Source: Favolaschia claudopus (lineage: Eukaryota; Basidiomycota; Agaricomycetes; Agaricales; Mycenaceae). Taken from it: a stretch of 64,000 nt of DNA. A program made the translations under genes and the position numbers. The stretch lies in NCBI GenBank assembly GCA_037176885.1, contig JAWWNJ010000008.1:2728001-2792000 (forward strand), in the 5' to 3' direction. Shown in pieces: positions 61,484-64,000 of this stretch (positions are counted from its first letter, which is position 1; each line of letters starts with the position of its first letter). The notes below the pieces were generated by a model. It was not told the origin of the DNA, did no database searches, and saw only the letters and a list, made by a program, of their open reading frames with translations.

Positions 61484-64000
61484 ATGACTGCGCGCACGAA
61501 AAAGAAAAGCGGTGTTCGTGACCTGGTGGTTTCCGGTGCTTTGGAGATTCTTGAATTGGCTGTACCGGTATCAAAAGCAATTCCTCTCGTCGGCAACACG
61601 CTTGAAGGCGCCCTCGAAGCGGTGCTTTACATCATCAAAGTCAAAGATGTACGTTTGTTTCGATAGCGATTCTCTGAATCGATTTGATGGACCGGCTGTA
61701 GGAAGTCAAAATGAAGAAGGAGAAATGCCAGATTCTGGCGGAGCGTGTCTTGACTATCACTGCTGCCATTACAGGTGAACTTTTGAAGAGTGATCAAGAT
61801 ACCTTGAACCGACGCGAACATAGTGTTACTGATCTACGAGGGTGCGGAATATTGGAATCTTCGGCATAAATCTCATGATCTACTCATCCAAATTATGCAG
61901 GACCTTGCGAGAAGTCAAGGACCTTCTTGATCACCTCTGCTCAGCTTCATTAATTCGGCGAATCCTCGAGCGCGGGGAAGTTGACCACAAATTAGAAGTG
62001 TTGCATCAGAAATTGAACACCGCTATAGATGTCTTTCATGTTTGTCTTTTCCTTCAGACCTCTGGAGAATTCTCACAATACACATAGATCACTGAGAATA
62101 TGCGCACTGAGGACGCCCTGAAAATGTTACGAGCAGCTAGTGAAGAGGCCGAGGACAAGCAGAATAATATCCTGATCAATTGTGAGTCAGTTCAACACTT
62201 TTATTGGCATGGAAACCTCATGTTCATCTAAGCATTGCTTCGACCTGTTCCAACAGCGGGCTTTGTTTCTCGCCACTCAGATACAGGATGTTTTCCCGGA
62301 ACACGACAAATGTTTCTTGACAAAATTTATACCTGGTTCAGCAACTCTCAAGGGCCTCAGATCTTCTGGCTGTCTGGCTTGGGTGGCACGGGGAAAACTG
62401 CAATCTCTCATACTGTCTGCAAAGCCTTGCATTCCGAAGGTCATCTTGGTGCTAGTTTTTTCTTTTCCAGAGACGAAGCTGATCGTCGACGGGTTGCCTT
62501 CATCATCCCAACCATAGCCTTCCAGTTGGCTGCGGTGAATGTCTCCTACCGTAGGAAGCTCGTTGATGTATTGCGAGAGCATCCAGACGCAGCCTTTCAT
62601 GCACAGCAGTCTCAAATGACACAACTTCTCCTAGAGCCACTCAAGAAGGTTCCATCCTTTGGTCCTTACCTCATTGTACTGGATGCTCTTGATGAATGTG
62701 ACAGGGAGCGGGGTGTGGAAGGTGGTGATCTGGTATCCCTCCTTCTGACAGAATTACCACGCTCTGGGCTGAACATCAAGGTCCTGATTACGAGTCGCCC
62801 AGAGCGATCAATTCAAAGCATCTTCAAACCAGCGAACCTTACCAAAAGTTTACATGAGACTGCTTTATTGCATCAAATGGACCAATCTGCTATTCAGGAA
62901 GACATCAGAAGTTATCTTACACACCATCTGCAGCAGATCCAGATTACTCGGGAGGTACAGCCTCCTTGGCCAGATTGGCCAGGTACTATAGCCTTCAACG
63001 ATCTGGTTCTTCGTGCTGGGATGTTTTTCATCTTTGCTGCCACCATTGTCAAAACCTTGGCCGACACATTGTATAGCCCTAGAGATCGACTGCAGCGGCT
63101 GCTTGGGAACATGAACAAGCCATCTACAGGACTGTACAGTCAGGTTGACAATCTATATCTGCAGATTCTACAAACCTTTGTGGAAAGTAGAGGTGATGCA
63201 TTGGAGCTCTGTGAAAGATTCCGTAAAATCATTGGCACCATCATTGTACTCCAAAACCCTCTGTCTATATCTGCACTTGGAGAGTTATTGGAACATGACG
63301 AAGATGATATTGAAGGAGCATTAACACCCCTGCATTCTCTTCTTGTCATTCCACCTGGCCACAGTCAACCTGTCCGAATATTCCACCCATCTTTTCGCGA
63401 CTTCCTTGTTATCCAGAACCGATGCACAGATGCTCGATTCATGATCCCAGAAGAACAAATGCATTCCAAGCTTGCATCATGCTGCTTGACAATTATGCTT
63501 CGCGACCTGAGGCGTAATATTTGTAATATTGGGGAGGATGTAGTCTTGAACTCAGAGATACCAGATCTCCAGAAAAAGCTTCAGGAGTCTGTCTCTCCAG
63601 CACTATCTTATGCATGTCGGCATTGGGGCTATCATCTATCCCAGTCAGATGTTGCAGGTTCTCAAACGGAGCTGGCCAAGAAACTGTCTGATTTTGCATC
63701 TACAAAGCTTCTATACTGGATTGAGATCTTGAGTCTGGAACAGAGATTTCCTCTTTGTGTTAGCAATTTATTGGCGGTCTTCTCTTGGTGCAAAGTAAAT
63801 CTTTCGTTTTTGGTATTCATAATTTTGTCTCAATTCATGTCTGCAGAAACACATCCCAAACACATACAACATGATATATGATGCATACAGACTTGTACTT
63901 GATTTCCACAATGCTATCAGCATCAGTGCAATTCAAGTGTACAACTCTGCTCTTCTGTTCATTCCTGACTGCTCTATCCTACATGCATACAAGCATGAAC
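61484..64000 (+). CDS. NLR-type protein: MLKL/HeLo-like N-domain + NACHT NTPase (3' end off window)
   Basis: ATG 61484. The N-terminal exons (VVSGALEILELAVPVSKAIP..VKD|EVKMKKEKCQILAERVLTIT..) and the continuation (TLREVKDLLDHLCSASLIRR..LNTAIDVFH|ITENMRTEDALKMLR) form an amphipathic helical bundle resembling the MLKL/Cbl-N 4-helix domain of agaricomycete NLRs. The NACHT part has the P-loop LSGLGGTGKTAIS (near 62370-62405), Walker B LIVLDALDECD (near 62675-62705), a sensor-like VLITSRPER (near 62785) and winged-helix region FHPSFRDFLV (near 63385). After an intron (63795-63850) the frame continues YNMIYDAYRLVLDFHNAISI...LQVY-like, the linker that usually precedes WD40 repeats, and runs off the edge open. 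Such proteins act in self/non-self recognition and regulated cell death. The repeat region is not visible here. Confidence 0.85.

Noticed and set aside
1..64000. CRISPR arrays, rRNA, tRNA genes
   Set aside because: No regularly spaced direct repeats with unique spacers, no rRNA core sequence and no convincing cloverleaf were seen; tRNA detection by eye is weak, and a tRNAscan-SE run would settle it.

Overview
The window looks like nuclear DNA of an agaricomycete (mushroom-forming basidiomycete). Nearly every host gene is broken by many introns of about 45-80 bp. The families are typical of that group: large single-exon F-box-like proteins, GH44, SRR1-like, a basidiomycete multipass membrane protein, a P450, an MLKL/HeLo-like NACHT NLR, and a chromodomain Ty3/gypsy element. 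No RNA gene, CRISPR array or prokaryotic feature was recognised. Exon joins were inferred by eye from GT..AG sites and family motifs.

Layout. 1-~4980 (-): LINE retrotransposon running off the left edge, with one in-frame stop between endonuclease and RT. It abuts a serine carboxypeptidase (4972-6993, +) that has no readable start codon. 7266-8159 (+): small RG-rich conserved protein. 8316-11189 (-): secreted GH44 glucanase. 11863-12594 (+): PEBP-like protein with an apparent 1-nt frameshift. 12885-14450 and 17730-19499 (-): two F-box-like proteins. 20871-22254 (+): alpha/beta hydrolase. 22547-24306 (+): SRR1-like protein. 24790-25823 (-): secreted protein of unknown function. 27578-29887 (+): membrane protein. 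30087-32319 (+): cytochrome P450. 32567-37136: two head-to-tail copies of a 2,284-bp unit with palindrome-rich ends. 37795-39637 (+): third F-box-like protein.

39942-57464 (-) is the centrepiece: one host gene predicted to encode a TENA/THI-4 domain, a ricin-type beta-trefoil, a coiled coil and a DM9-like C-terminus. Its second readable intron, natively about 59 bp, is inflated to about 14.5 kb by a nested stack of three transposable elements. The outer one is a 1.55-kb gag-only LTR element (Ty1/copia type, TSD ctatc) inserted exactly at the splice acceptor. An intact 8.7-kb Ty3/gypsy chromovirus with apparently identical LTRs (TSD tccac) and a 4.15-kb CACTA-like non-autonomous DNA transposon (TSD acat) then inserted into the gag of that element. 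Removing either inner element with one TSD copy restores the gag frame, which fixes the boundaries and the order of events.

58750-59960 (-): a decayed oxidoreductase-like gene. 61484-64000 (+): 5' part of an NLR-type gene (MLKL/HeLo-like helical bundle plus NACHT) running off the right edge. The genes do not form an obvious metabolic cluster; the region reads as a mix of secreted or degradative functions, regulatory F-box genes and repeated transposon invasion.
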